A stretch of 5,715 nucleotides of DNA, taken from assembly GCA_031961205.1 (NCBI GenBank), contig JAVRLS010000065.1, positions 1 through 5,715 on the forward strand, in the 5' to 3' direction. Shown one piece after another: positions 1 through 5,307 of the stretch. The position numbers and the translations under genes are program-made. The notes beneath the pieces were generated by a model that was not told where the DNA came from, ran no database searches, and saw nothing but the letters and a program-made list of their open reading frames with translations. This DNA is from JAVRLS01 sp031961205. Its GTDB lineage: Archaea; Thermoplasmatota; Thermoplasmata; Thermoplasmatales; Thermoplasmataceae. How positions within the stretch are numbered: the stretch's first letter is position 1; the number at the start of each line of letters is the position of its first letter.

Positions 1-676
1 GGCCCCAGTTGCTGCTGAATTTCCTGAGGTTAGTTATGGTACCTCCGGCTTCAACCGTGTTCTTTACAACTTTTTCATACTGATCGCTGGCAAGAAAAGA
101 TTTCAGGCTTTTTCCATAGACCATGGAAAGCTCAGGGACCGGGTACATGTTCTCCCCGTGCTGCCCCAGTACCAGCGGTATTATTGCTGCAGGGGATATG
201 CCTATATACTGCGACGAATAAAACGCCATTCTCCTGGAATCAAGTACGCCACTGAAGCCGATAACCTTTTTCCTGTCGAACCCGAGTTTTTTGTACAGTA
301 CAGTAACCATAACATCGAGGGGGTTCGTTGTTATTATCACAGTTGAATCCGGTGCATATTTCTTTATCTTTTCGGCAACGTTTGAAACAATATCTGCGTT
401 CTTTGACGCAAGCTCCTCACGTGTCATCCCCGGCTTCCTTGCCAGGCCGGCGGTTACAACAATTATGTCACTTCCGCGTATGTCTTCATAGTTGTTCGAA
501 CCACTCACGAAGACCGCTTTCCCCAGAATTGAAGCTGCATGATTAAGATCAAGGGCTTCTCCCTGTGGAAGGCCTTCCACAACATCCACAAGAGTAATGT
601 TGTTGTCTGCTTCGCCCAGCATCATAAAAGCGGCTGCTGTTGCGCCGACTCTGCCAGAACCTATTATAGATATCAT
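1..676 (-). CDS. mdh: NAD-dependent malate dehydrogenase (N-terminal part, cut by window edge)
   Basis: Interconverts malate and oxaloacetate with NAD in the cytoplasm (citric acid cycle). The frame reads 225 residues without interruption from ATG at 676 to base 1; the remaining roughly 100 residues lie outside. Seen: Rossmann motif GSGRVG (6-11); Asp31 at the end of strand 2, which favours NAD over NADP; mobile loop ARKPGMTRE (79-87) with Arg80 and Arg86; TTNPLDVMVT (116-125); LDSRR (145-149) with Asp146 and Arg149 as the Asp/Arg substrate and proton-relay pair; GQHGENMYP (171-179) with catalytic His173. Known from the LDH/MDH family: Arg at the Arg80 position selects oxaloacetate, whereas lactate dehydrogenases have Gln, so malate is the likely substrate. 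No Shine-Dalgarno precedes the ATG, but a TATA box lies about 24 bases upstream, which fits a leaderless mRNA. The call is firm; only the specificity is inferred from residues. Confidence 0.95.
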   Translation of the reverse strand, partial: MISIIGSGRVGATAAAFMMLGEADNNITLVDVVEGLPQGEALDLNHAASILGKAVFVSGSNNYEDIRGSDIIVVTAGLARKPGMTREELASKNADIVSNVAEKIKKYAPDSTVIITTNPLDVMVTVLYKKLGFDRKKVIGFSGVLDSRRMAFYSSQYIGISPAAIIPLVLGQHGENMYPVPELSMVYGKSLKSFLASDQYEKVVKNTVEAGGTITNLRKFSSNWG

Positions 677-694
677 ACTTATTCAATGTTTTAC

Positions 695-704
695 TTTATA
701 TAAA
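695..704 (-). promoter_or_regulatory. TATA box of mdh (leaderless promoter)
   Basis: The palindromic element TTTATATAAA is centred about 24 bases upstream of the mdh ATG on the minus strand. Archaeal TATA boxes sit about 25 bases before the transcription start, so transcription would begin at or within a few bases of the ATG. This agrees with the absence of any ribosome binding site between the two. The exact start site is inferred. Confidence 0.65.
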
Positions 705-886
705 TTTTGTCATGAGGTTTAAAACACAATATAATTATACTATTTATTACATTATTCAAAGATAGATATATTTATATCAGATTATGTATAAATTGTCCCT
801 TCTGGAAATTTCATCTAAACACAAATAATTTAATATATGTAAAATCACTGATACTTCATAATTGCGGCCTGTAATAAGAAGCGGAT

Positions 887-898
887 TTAATGCATTAA
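887..898. promoter_or_regulatory. Perfect 12-bp palindrome, candidate operator
   Basis: TTAATGCATTAA is identical on both strands and ends 4 bases before the TATA-like TTATAAAA at 903-910, that is, where the TFB recognition element or an upstream regulator would bind. A dimeric helix-turn-helix protein is a possible ligand. The palindrome is directly visible; its function is inferred, and A+T-rich DNA yields such palindromes by chance fairly often. Confidence 0.35.
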
Positions 899-902
899 CA
901 GA

Positions 903-917
903 TTATAAAAGGGGGTG
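903..917 (+). promoter_or_regulatory. TATA-like element and ribosome binding site before the TTG start at 928
   Basis: TTATAAAA (903-910) runs directly into GGGGGTG (911-917), which resembles the archaeal GGAGGTG Shine-Dalgarno and ends 10 bases before the TTG at 928. The two readings compete: if TTATAAAA were the TATA box, transcription would begin near 930 and exclude the Shine-Dalgarno. If the Shine-Dalgarno is used, the promoter must lie further up, for example TTTAATATATG near 829-839. An in-frame TGA at 919-921 leaves no room for an earlier start, so the Shine-Dalgarno supports TTG at 928. Confidence 0.5.
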
Positions 918-927
918 CTGATTAGAA

Positions 928-2361
928 TTGAACAATAAATCCCTGGTGGATATATTCGAAGAGTTCCTGAATCAGAAATACGGGAAATCGCTTGTTATAA
1001 AGGGAAAGCCGGGATCAGGGAAAACAACATTTACGCTTGACTATCTTTCATGTGAGATTGAACACCGGCCCGTCTTTTATATGGCTCCGAGATCATCCAT
1101 AGACAGCGTCAAGGCCAAATACCCGTGGATAGAGAACCGTTCTGTATATTTTGGCACGGATACCGATCTTGTAAACGTCAAAAAAACATCGCTCCTAAAG
1201 TTTGAGAAGGATATTGAAGAAGGAAAATTCAATTCGTTCTCCACGGAAGGTATAGTGATAGATGTTTATGAAATTGTTCCACTGATCCATGCACTTTATG
1301 AATTTGTGGACGCAAACTACGGAAAGGATCCGCTTATAGCAATAGATTCAGTGGATGCGCTTGCAGAGGAATACCGTATACCGGAAGATCTGCTTTTCCT
1401 GATGCTTAAAAACGATCTTGTCGAGGGGAGCGGAGCAAATATTGTTTCAATACTCGAGGCTGAAAACAATCCCCGGCTGGAATATTTTGCTGATGGCGTG
1501 GTATCATTTGATTATTCAATAAAAAATAACATGCTCATAAGATCCATAACCATAGAAAAGATGAGGGGTGTTTCCATAGGAAGTTCCCCTTCACATATGT
1601 TCTCACTTTATGGCGGAGATTTTCACCCGGTAAAGAAGACGATCATTAACTATCCTGAGAAAAAAATTCAGTTCAATACTCCGGCAGAAACAGACGATTT
1701 TGAGGTTTCGCTCGGAAATCCGGAATTCGGCAAACTTACAAAAAATGGAAGGGACAGCGTACCCGTGGGATCAATCGTGATGCTGCATATAGGGGAAGGA
1801 TCGCCCGTGATCAATGATGCAATAAATTTATTCAAATCAAATCTTATCATTGAAAATATATTAAAAAATAAGGGTGTTATTGACATTACTGCAAGCGGAT
1901 ATGAAACATATGCTTCCCTTCTCAAGGCAATTGATGCAAATTACCTTGGAAATTATTTCACTTCCTCCACTGCCGAGATAAAATCCCCGTACATTATTTC
2001 CCTTAAGGGGAAAAACATGAAGGAAGATTTTGGGCTGGAAGCTGTGCAATCAAAAATACAGTCCTCGCTCAGGCCGTATATCTACATAATATCAACTGAT
2101 TATCTCTACCTGACTTATGGAGATCAGTTCCTGAACGGGCTTATGGATATAATTGATGACATAAGGATGTCGGGGATCGTTGTGATGATAAGCGGTGATG
2201 AAGTCTTTAACAGGGTTTTTATGACTGCACATGCTATATTTGATTTCTATCCGGTGAATGGATATGTTGTTGCAAGTTCAGTTCCCGGATCGGGATACAT
2301 TATTGATGTGGATGATAGCAATGGAAAATGGCCAAAACTGAAACTTGTGGAAATACAGTGA
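928..2361 (+). CDS. GvpD/KaiC-like RecA-superfamily P-loop ATPase
   Basis: A 477-residue cytoplasmic ATPase, probably regulatory or signalling; its partner is unknown. Domain 1 (about 5-235): Walker A GKPGSGKT (26-33, Lys32, Thr33); Walker B LIAIDS (136-141, Asp140), followed by VDAL as in KaiC-like proteins; KMRG (211-214), matching the K-x-R-G motif that reaches the neighbouring subunit's ATP site in KaiC hexamers. Domain 2 (about 278-477) seems to repeat the fold: VGSIVMLHIGEGS (280-292) takes the place of a P-loop but lacks GKT, and YIYIISTDYL (384-393) resembles a Walker B strand, so this half is probably inactive. Haloarchaeal GvpD represses gas-vesicle genes; no gvp gene is visible here, so the family name should not be read as function. 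Start TTG, preceded by GGGGGTG; an in-frame stop at 919-921 excludes longer versions. Single-gene unit, divergent from mdh, convergent with the peroxiredoxin gene. ATPase call strong, family assignment moderate, role unknown. Confidence 0.85.
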   Translation: MNNKSLVDIFEEFLNQKYGKSLVIKGKPGSGKTTFTLDYLSCEIEHRPVFYMAPRSSIDSVKAKYPWIENRSVYFGTDTDLVNVKKTSLLKFEKDIEEGKFNSFSTEGIVIDVYEIVPLIHALYEFVDANYGKDPLIAIDSVDALAEEYRIPEDLLFLMLKNDLVEGSGANIVSILEAENNPRLEYFADGVVSFDYSIKNNMLIRSITIEKMRGVSIGSSPSHMFSLYGGDFHPVKKTIINYPEKKIQFNTPAETDDFEVSLGNPEFGKLTKNGRDSVPVGSIVMLHIGEGSPVINDAINLFKSNLIIENILKNKGVIDITASGYETYASLLKAIDANYLGNYFTSSTAEIKSPYIISLKGKNMKEDFGLEAVQSKIQSSLRPYIYIISTDYLYLTYGDQFLNGLMDIIDDIRMSGIVVMISGDEVFNRVFMTAHAIFDFYPVNGYVVASSVPGSGYIIDVDDSNGKWPKLKLVEIQ

Positions 2362-2400
2362 AATAGTATACATGCCGATCATCCTGCATAACGTGAATGG

Positions 2401-2440
2401 ATATAAAAATAAAATTGGACGGGTTTTAAGGGATAAAAAA
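2401..2440 (-). terminator. T-rich terminator of the peroxiredoxin gene
   Basis: The 92-base gap between the convergent GvpD-like and peroxiredoxin genes carries two tracts that read as T-rich on the minus strand: six T at 2435-2440, and T4-A-T5 in 2401-2416. Archaeal RNA polymerase terminates at such U-rich tracts without a hairpin, so these could end the peroxiredoxin transcript. No comparable T-run serves the plus-strand gene; the best is TTTT at 2423-2426. Confidence 0.45.
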
Positions 2441-2453
2441 TGAAAGATCGGAT

Positions 2454-3065
2454 TTATTTAACAAATTTCAGGTACCATGTCTTCACGCCTGGCTGACCGT
2501 CACGCTTCATGCTTGAATCAACCGTTGATGGCGCGCCCTCTATTCCTTCCTGGCCCGGTTCCCAGTTTGCTGGTGTTGCAAGCTTCCTGTCCCAGTTAAA
2601 CTGCAGCGCCTTTATAACACGTATGATTTCCTCAATGTTCCTGCCGGTTTCAGCTGGATAATATATCATCCACCTGACAATCTGATTTGGATCGATTATG
2701 AATACGCCTCTCACGGTAGATCCTGCTTTTTCATCGATAAGATTGTAATCCCTCGCCACTTCCTTGTTTATGTCTGCTATAATGGGGAACGGTATATCAA
2801 TACCAAAATGTTCCTTTATATCGCGTATCCAGGCTATGTGGCTGTAAACCGAATCGATACTGAGCCCGAGAAGTTCAACGCCGAGCTTCTGAAAATCGCT
2901 GTATCTTTCTGTGAAGGCTATGAATTCAGTTGTGCAAACCGGCGTAAAGTCTCCGGGATGCGAGAAAAGCAAAACCCATTTCCCCCTATAATTCGACAGC
3001 GTTACAGGTCCTTTCGAAGTATTTACGGTAAAATCAGGGGCTTTCTGCCCTAATACAACTGCCAT
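2454..3065 (-). CDS. Peroxiredoxin, Prx6-type, one-cysteine
   Basis: A cytoplasmic thiol peroxidase that reduces hydrogen peroxide and organic hydroperoxides; 203 residues. Thioredoxin fold with the active-site motif PGDFTPVCTTE (37-47): peroxidatic Cys44, Thr41 and Pro37 around it, and Arg119 in STVRGVFIID (116-125) as the activating arginine. The C-terminal extension (about 150-203), with ATPANWEPG, is typical of the archaeal Prx6-like group. Cys44 is the only cysteine in the protein. Archaeal relatives such as the Aeropyrum pernix enzyme carry a C-terminal cysteine pair in a CxxWWxC-like segment; here the matching tail GVKTWYLKFVK has Val194 and Lys200 instead (alignment from memory). Reduction must therefore come from an external thiol or protein. 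ATG at 3065 is supported by AGAAGGTGAT just upstream. It lies 72 bases after hemB but has its own promoter, so it is probably a separate unit. Function is firm; the reductant is unknown. Confidence 0.95.
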   Translation of the reverse strand: MAVVLGQKAPDFTVNTSKGPVTLSNYRGKWVLLFSHPGDFTPVCTTEFIAFTERYSDFQKLGVELLGLSIDSVYSHIAWIRDIKEHFGIDIPFPIIADINKEVARDYNLIDEKAGSTVRGVFIIDPNQIVRWMIYYPAETGRNIEEIIRVIKALQFNWDRKLATPANWEPGQEGIEGAPSTVDSSMKRDGQPGVKTWYLKFVK

Positions 3066-3068
3066 TTT

Positions 3069-3078
3069 ATCACCTTCT
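3069..3078 (-). promoter_or_regulatory. Ribosome binding site of the peroxiredoxin gene
   Basis: On the minus strand AGAAGGTGAT ends 3 bases before the ATG at 3065; its core GGTGAT matches the 3' end of archaeal 16S rRNA (anti-Shine-Dalgarno ATCACCTCC). It fixes the start codon and indicates a transcript with a short leader. Confidence 0.75.
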
Positions 3079-3097
3079 GAACATTGGTTGTTATTAG

Positions 3098-3116
3098 ATA
3101 AATGTATCTATAAATG
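3098..3116 (-). promoter_or_regulatory. Promoter of the peroxiredoxin gene with a doubled CATTTAT
   Basis: The minus strand shows CATTTATAGATACATTTAT: two copies of CATTTAT exactly 12 bases apart. The upstream copy (TTTATAGA, about 3108-3115) would place transcription near 3086 and leave a leader of about 20 bases including the GGTGAT site. The downstream copy would put the start too close to that site. So 3108-3115 is the preferred TATA box, and the second copy may be coincidence or a regulator contact. Confidence 0.5.
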
Positions 3117-3137
3117 CAGATCAGTGCTTGATACCCC

Positions 3138-4121
3138 CTATTTCAGGCTTTTAGCGGATCCGATCATCTTTTCCATGAGATATTCGGTGAAATATGTGAT
3201 CACAATATCTGCCCCGGCACGGAATATTGAGGTTATTGATTCGTTGATAGCATCTTCAGAAAGCCAGCCGTTTTTAACGGCATTATATATCATGTTATAT
3301 TCTCCGCTAACGCTGTATGCCGCCAGGGGGAGATAAAAAGCTTCAGATGCCTTTGATACTATATCCAGATAAAACAGGGCGGGTTTTACCATTATTATAT
3401 CCGCTCCCTCCGAAACGTCCAGATCTATTTCCCGAAGCGCTTCCCTGGCATTCCTGTAATCCATCTGGTAAGATTTTCTGTCACCGAATTTTGGAGTTGA
3501 TTCAGCGGCTTCCCTGAACGGCCCGTAAAGGCTGGATGAATATTTGGAGCTATATGCCATTATCATAACATTACTGAAGCCATCCCCGTCAAGTTCGTTT
3601 CTTATTGCGGAGACCTGCCCATCCATCATTCCGCTTGGAGCCACAATATCTGCACCAGCAGATGCGTAGCTTTCAGCGATCTTTCTGTATACGCCAAGTG
3701 TTGAATCGTTGTCGACGAATCCTTCCTTTACAAGGCCGCAGTGTCCTGTGTCCGTATATTCGCACATGCAAAGGTCAGCTATGACAGTTATGTCCGTAGA
3801 ATTTTTTATGGTTTCAATGGATTTCTGCACCACGCCTTTCCGGTCATACGCTGATGATGCCCCGGAATCCTTGTATTTTGGAATACCAAAGAGAAGAACT
3901 GATCGCACGCCCTTTTCTTCGAGGCTCTTAGCATACTCTTCGATCTCGCCAGGCGCATACCTGTAGATTCCCGGCATTGACTTTACAGGTTCTTTTTCCT
4001 TCAGGTTTTCGTCTACAAATATGGGCATAACAAGTTTTTCGGGCCTTATTGATGTTTCTGATATAAAATCGCGTATATTTTTATCCTTCCTGTATCTTCT
4101 CATCCTTACTGTAGGGAACAT
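3138..4121 (-). CDS. hemB: Delta-aminolevulinic acid dehydratase (porphobilinogen synthase)
   Basis: Condenses two molecules of 5-aminolevulinate into porphobilinogen, the first pyrrole of heme, siroheme and corrinoid synthesis; cytoplasmic, a homo-octamer in characterised relatives. At 327 residues it has the usual family length. Seen: zinc site DLCMCEYTDTGHCG (116-129) with Cys118, Cys120 and Cys128, marking the zinc-dependent class; first active-site lysine Lys193 in YSSKYSSSLYGPFREA (190-205); Schiff-base Lys246 in IIMVKPALFYLD (242-253). The N-terminal arm RMRRYRKD (6-13) is also typical. ATG at 4121 is the first possible start, since an in-frame TGA lies at 4137-4139; Met7 is an alternative. 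No strong Shine-Dalgarno is visible, only GGATG about 8 bases upstream. No other heme gene is in the window. Assignment is firm; start moderately sure. Confidence 0.97.
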   Translation of the reverse strand: MFPTVRMRRYRKDKNIRDFISETSIRPEKLVMPIFVDENLKEKEPVKSMPGIYRYAPGEIEEYAKSLEEKGVRSVLLFGIPKYKDSGASSAYDRKGVVQKSIETIKNSTDITVIADLCMCEYTDTGHCGLVKEGFVDNDSTLGVYRKIAESYASAGADIVAPSGMMDGQVSAIRNELDGDGFSNVMIMAYSSKYSSSLYGPFREAAESTPKFGDRKSYQMDYRNAREALREIDLDVSEGADIIMVKPALFYLDIVSKASEAFYLPLAAYSVSGEYNMIYNAVKNGWLSEDAINESITSIFRAGADIVITYFTEYLMEKMIGSAKSLK

Positions 4122-4357
4122 GATGAGACATCCAATTCACGGATAAAAGGGTATCAATTTCCTTTGCAAAAGTCTCCGTTATTGTTACAGGAATATCATT
4201 CAAGCGGATCATGGATGCATATGCAACATCTCGTTTCCTGACAGAGGCATGCAGGTTTTATAATAGTGCCTTTAAATTGTACAGATGAAAATTGGATCAT
4301 ACTGCGGTATAAATGCACATAACGTTAAACAATTATCCTATGAAGTGATCAGTTTCC
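4122..4357. other. Divergent intergenic region between hemB and the 4358 gene
   Basis: These 236 bases hold the control regions for two outward-reading genes. Towards hemB, the minus strand has the TATA-like ATTATAAAA at about 4256-4264, which would give a long leader of about 115 bases. Towards the right gene there is TATAAAT at 4308-4314. The minus strand also has two short open frames in the hemB leader (13 codons from ATG at 4250, then 43 codons from ATG at 4212); neither has a recognisable ribosome binding site. No RNA gene was recognised. Confidence 0.5.
4308..4350 (+). promoter_or_regulatory. Promoter and ribosome binding site of the 4358 gene
   Basis: TATAAAT (4308-4314) would start transcription near 4336, giving a leader of about 20 bases. 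This leader contains GAAGTGATC (4342-4350), a near match to GGAGGTGATC, ending 7 bases before the ATG at 4358. The two elements agree with each other and favour 4358 over the internal ATG at 4373. Confidence 0.6.
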
Positions 4358-4693
4358 ATGGTTGAATGTGCAATGTATAATCTCTCTATAGGGGATGCCC
4401 ATCCCTCTACCATATGCGTTGTCATGGACAAATTCGAGGATTCATTTGAAGGGTTGAAAGATGTTGTCGAAACCATGGATCAGGATGAACTCATGGAGTT
4501 TATTACCGAATATGCAAGAACCGATACAATAATGCCCGAAGACAAAACCGTGGGTTTCGTTGTCCTTAACTCAGGTAAGAAGATGATGTCCGTATCATTT
4601 TCAAATATAGGAAAAGAAAGAATTGAAGCAATTAAAAGGATAGCCGAGAGCTTCAAAAATTTGGGGTATACAGTAGAAATGGATCTTTCATAA
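4358..4693 (+). CDS. Small protein of unknown function (111 residues)
   Basis: I do not recognise a family. The product is a soluble, acidic, single-domain protein with no signal peptide, no membrane segment and no evident catalytic motif. The pattern suggests an alpha/beta fold: a first strand (about 17-24, STICVVMD), an acidic helical stretch FEDSFEGLKDVVETMDQDELMEFITE split over about 26-51, two strands around 64-83 (TVGFVVLNS, KMMSVSFSN), a helix 85-101 (KERIEAIKRIAESFKNL) and a final strand YTVEMDL (104-110). Its two cysteines, Cys4 and Cys19, are not in a metal-site arrangement. It has its own TATA box and GAAGTGATC site, diverges from hemB and converges on the nuo-associated genes with a gap of only 10 bases, so it is probably transcribed alone. 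Codon use resembles its neighbours, so it is likely a native gene. Real gene likely; function unknown. Confidence 0.75.
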   Translation: MVECAMYNLSIGDAHPSTICVVMDKFEDSFEGLKDVVETMDQDELMEFITEYARTDTIMPEDKTVGFVVLNSGKKMMSVSFSNIGKERIEAIKRIAESFKNLGYTVEMDLS

Positions 4694-4706
4694 AAAAATA
4701 TTTTCA
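4691..4706. terminator. Shared A/T-tract between convergent genes
   Basis: Only 10 bases separate the stop codons of the 4358 gene and the 81-residue gene. The sequence is A7-T-A-T4, giving a T7 run for the leftward transcript and a T4 run for the rightward one. Such a tract could terminate both transcripts in archaea; this is inferred from composition alone. Confidence 0.45.
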
Positions 4707-4949
4707 ATACATAGTGAGATTGTATACCTTATCCATCAGCTCATAATCTGACCTGTTCTTGATGCCCAGATATGCTGTGATCTTTTTCATGTCCTCCTCA
4801 AACCTGTGGTCGTATAACTCGCGCCCGAGCATCAGCCTGCCAAGATCATCGCTGTAAATAACCTGCTCCCCGTATCTTTTCAAACAATGTATGCATTCTG
4901 CCGCGGTTTCCTCGTTTTTGGCTTCCTCAAAACATTCTTCAAAGCTCAT
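4704..4949 (-). CDS. Small cysteine-containing protein at the end of the nuo operon (81 residues)
   Basis: No family recognised. A soluble, charged, probably helical protein without signal peptide or membrane segment. It has three cysteines near the N-terminus: Cys6 and a C-x2-C pair (Cys19, Cys22 in AECIHCLKRYG, with His21 inside). This could bind a metal or form a disulfide, but a single pair proves neither. Its ATG overlaps the TGA of the 116-residue gene (ATGA, 4946-4949), and AGAGGTG at 4959-4965 precedes it by 9 bases, so it is translated with its neighbour from the nuoN transcript. As the last gene of a respiratory complex I cluster, it could be an assembly factor, a lineage-specific peripheral subunit or a passenger. 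The reading frame is well supported; the role is unknown. Confidence 0.75.
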   Translation of the reverse strand: MSFEECFEEAKNEETAAECIHCLKRYGEQVIYSDDLGRLMLGRELYDHRFEEDMKKITAYLGIKNRSDYELMDKVYNLTMY

Positions 4950-5296
4950 CTGTCATCACACCTCTTGCCATCAAAATATGGGAACCTTACGTTGTAACGA
5001 TCCATTGCGTAGGCCAGAAAGTAGGGGAATCCTTCAAGAAAAGACGGATCTATAAGCTTCTCAAGATCAGGATTCTGTTCTACGAATAGCTCTATGCTTT
5101 TTGCTTCCTTATGCCCCCTGATCACCTCGAGAAGATTATTGAGGAATGCAAGATAAACATCGTATTTATCAGTCTTTGCAGTATCTTTAATGTACTGTAT
5201 TCTATTTATTGCATTCCATATTACCTTGAAAGCATCATCTACCTCTCCGGCCATCAGCGCACTTCTTATTATATCCATGTGAAAATTTGCATTCAT
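4946..5296 (-). CDS. Small helical protein following nuoN (116 residues)
   Basis: No family recognised. The protein looks entirely alpha-helical and soluble: helices at about 5-16, 18-37, 45-59 and 62-72, then a C-terminal part rich in aromatic residues (FLEGFPYFLAYAMDRY, about 86-101; RFPYFDGKRCDDR, 104-116). There is no signal peptide, membrane segment or metal motif; Cys113 is the only cysteine. The start ATG lies 5 bases after the nuoN stop, and the GGGTGAT that serves as its ribosome binding site contains that TGA, so translation is coupled to nuoN. At its other end it overlaps the 81-residue gene by 4 bases. This tight packing argues for a job connected with the complex I genes, but the sequence itself does not show it. 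Confidence 0.78.
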   Translation of the reverse strand: MNANFHMDIIRSALMAGEVDDAFKVIWNAINRIQYIKDTAKTDKYDVYLAFLNNLLEVIRGHKEAKSIELFVEQNPDLEKLIDPSFLEGFPYFLAYAMDRYNVRFPYFDGKRCDDR

Positions 5297-5300
5297 TCAT

Positions 5301-5307
5301 ATCACCC
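5301..5307 (-). promoter_or_regulatory. Ribosome binding site overlapping the nuoN stop codon
   Basis: On the minus strand GGGTGAT covers the last codon and the TGA stop of nuoN, ending 4 bases before the ATG at 5296. Ribosomes finishing nuoN are thus placed to reinitiate on the 116-residue gene. It also decides between the ATG at 5296 and the out-of-frame ATG at 5300. Confidence 0.65.

Larger units (their letters stand above)
677..927. other. Divergent A+T-rich intergenic region
   Basis: This 251-base gap separates mdh (leftward) from the GvpD-like gene (rightward). It is much richer in A+T than the flanking genes and has no convincing open frame; the longest frame noticed (785-829, 14 codons from ATG) has no ribosome binding site. 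It contains the mdh TATA box (695-704), a 6-2-6 inverted repeat GATATA-TT-TATATC at 765-778, a TATA-like TTTAATATATG at about 829-839, a perfect 12-base palindrome at 887-898 and a second TATA-like stretch at 903-910. No structured RNA was recognised. Confidence 0.6.

Noticed and set aside
158..546. Three overlapping plus-strand open frames of 62-72 codons
   Set aside because: They lie antisense to the malate dehydrogenase frame, which carries all expected family motifs; their translations show no protein-like pattern.
765..778. Inverted repeat GATATA-TT-TATATC
   Set aside because: Too short and too A+T-rich to stand out in this background; noted in the intergenic entry but not called as a site.
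1668..2049. Minus-strand open frames of 85 and 62 codons
   Set aside because: Antisense to the GvpD-like ATPase gene, with no ribosome site and no recognisable motifs.
928..2361. Gas-vesicle regulation as the function of the ATPase
   Set aside because: The GvpD family label alone would suggest it, but no gas-vesicle gene is present in the window and the inferred lineage is not known for gas vesicles.
2808..3966. Plus-strand open frames inside the peroxiredoxin and hemB region
   Set aside because: Antisense shadows of two firmly identified genes; none has a promoter or ribosome site. The frame at 3088-3336 crosses the peroxiredoxin promoter and the hemB 3' end.
4127..4285. Plus-strand open stretch in the hemB-4358 gap ending with a 25-codon frame from ATG 4211
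   Set aside because: No ribosome site and no family resemblance; it is complementary to the minus-strand leader frame and would run over the hemB promoter.
4480..4707. Minus-strand open frame of 75 codons
   Set aside because: Antisense to the 111-residue gene, which has consistent start signals and a more protein-like translation.
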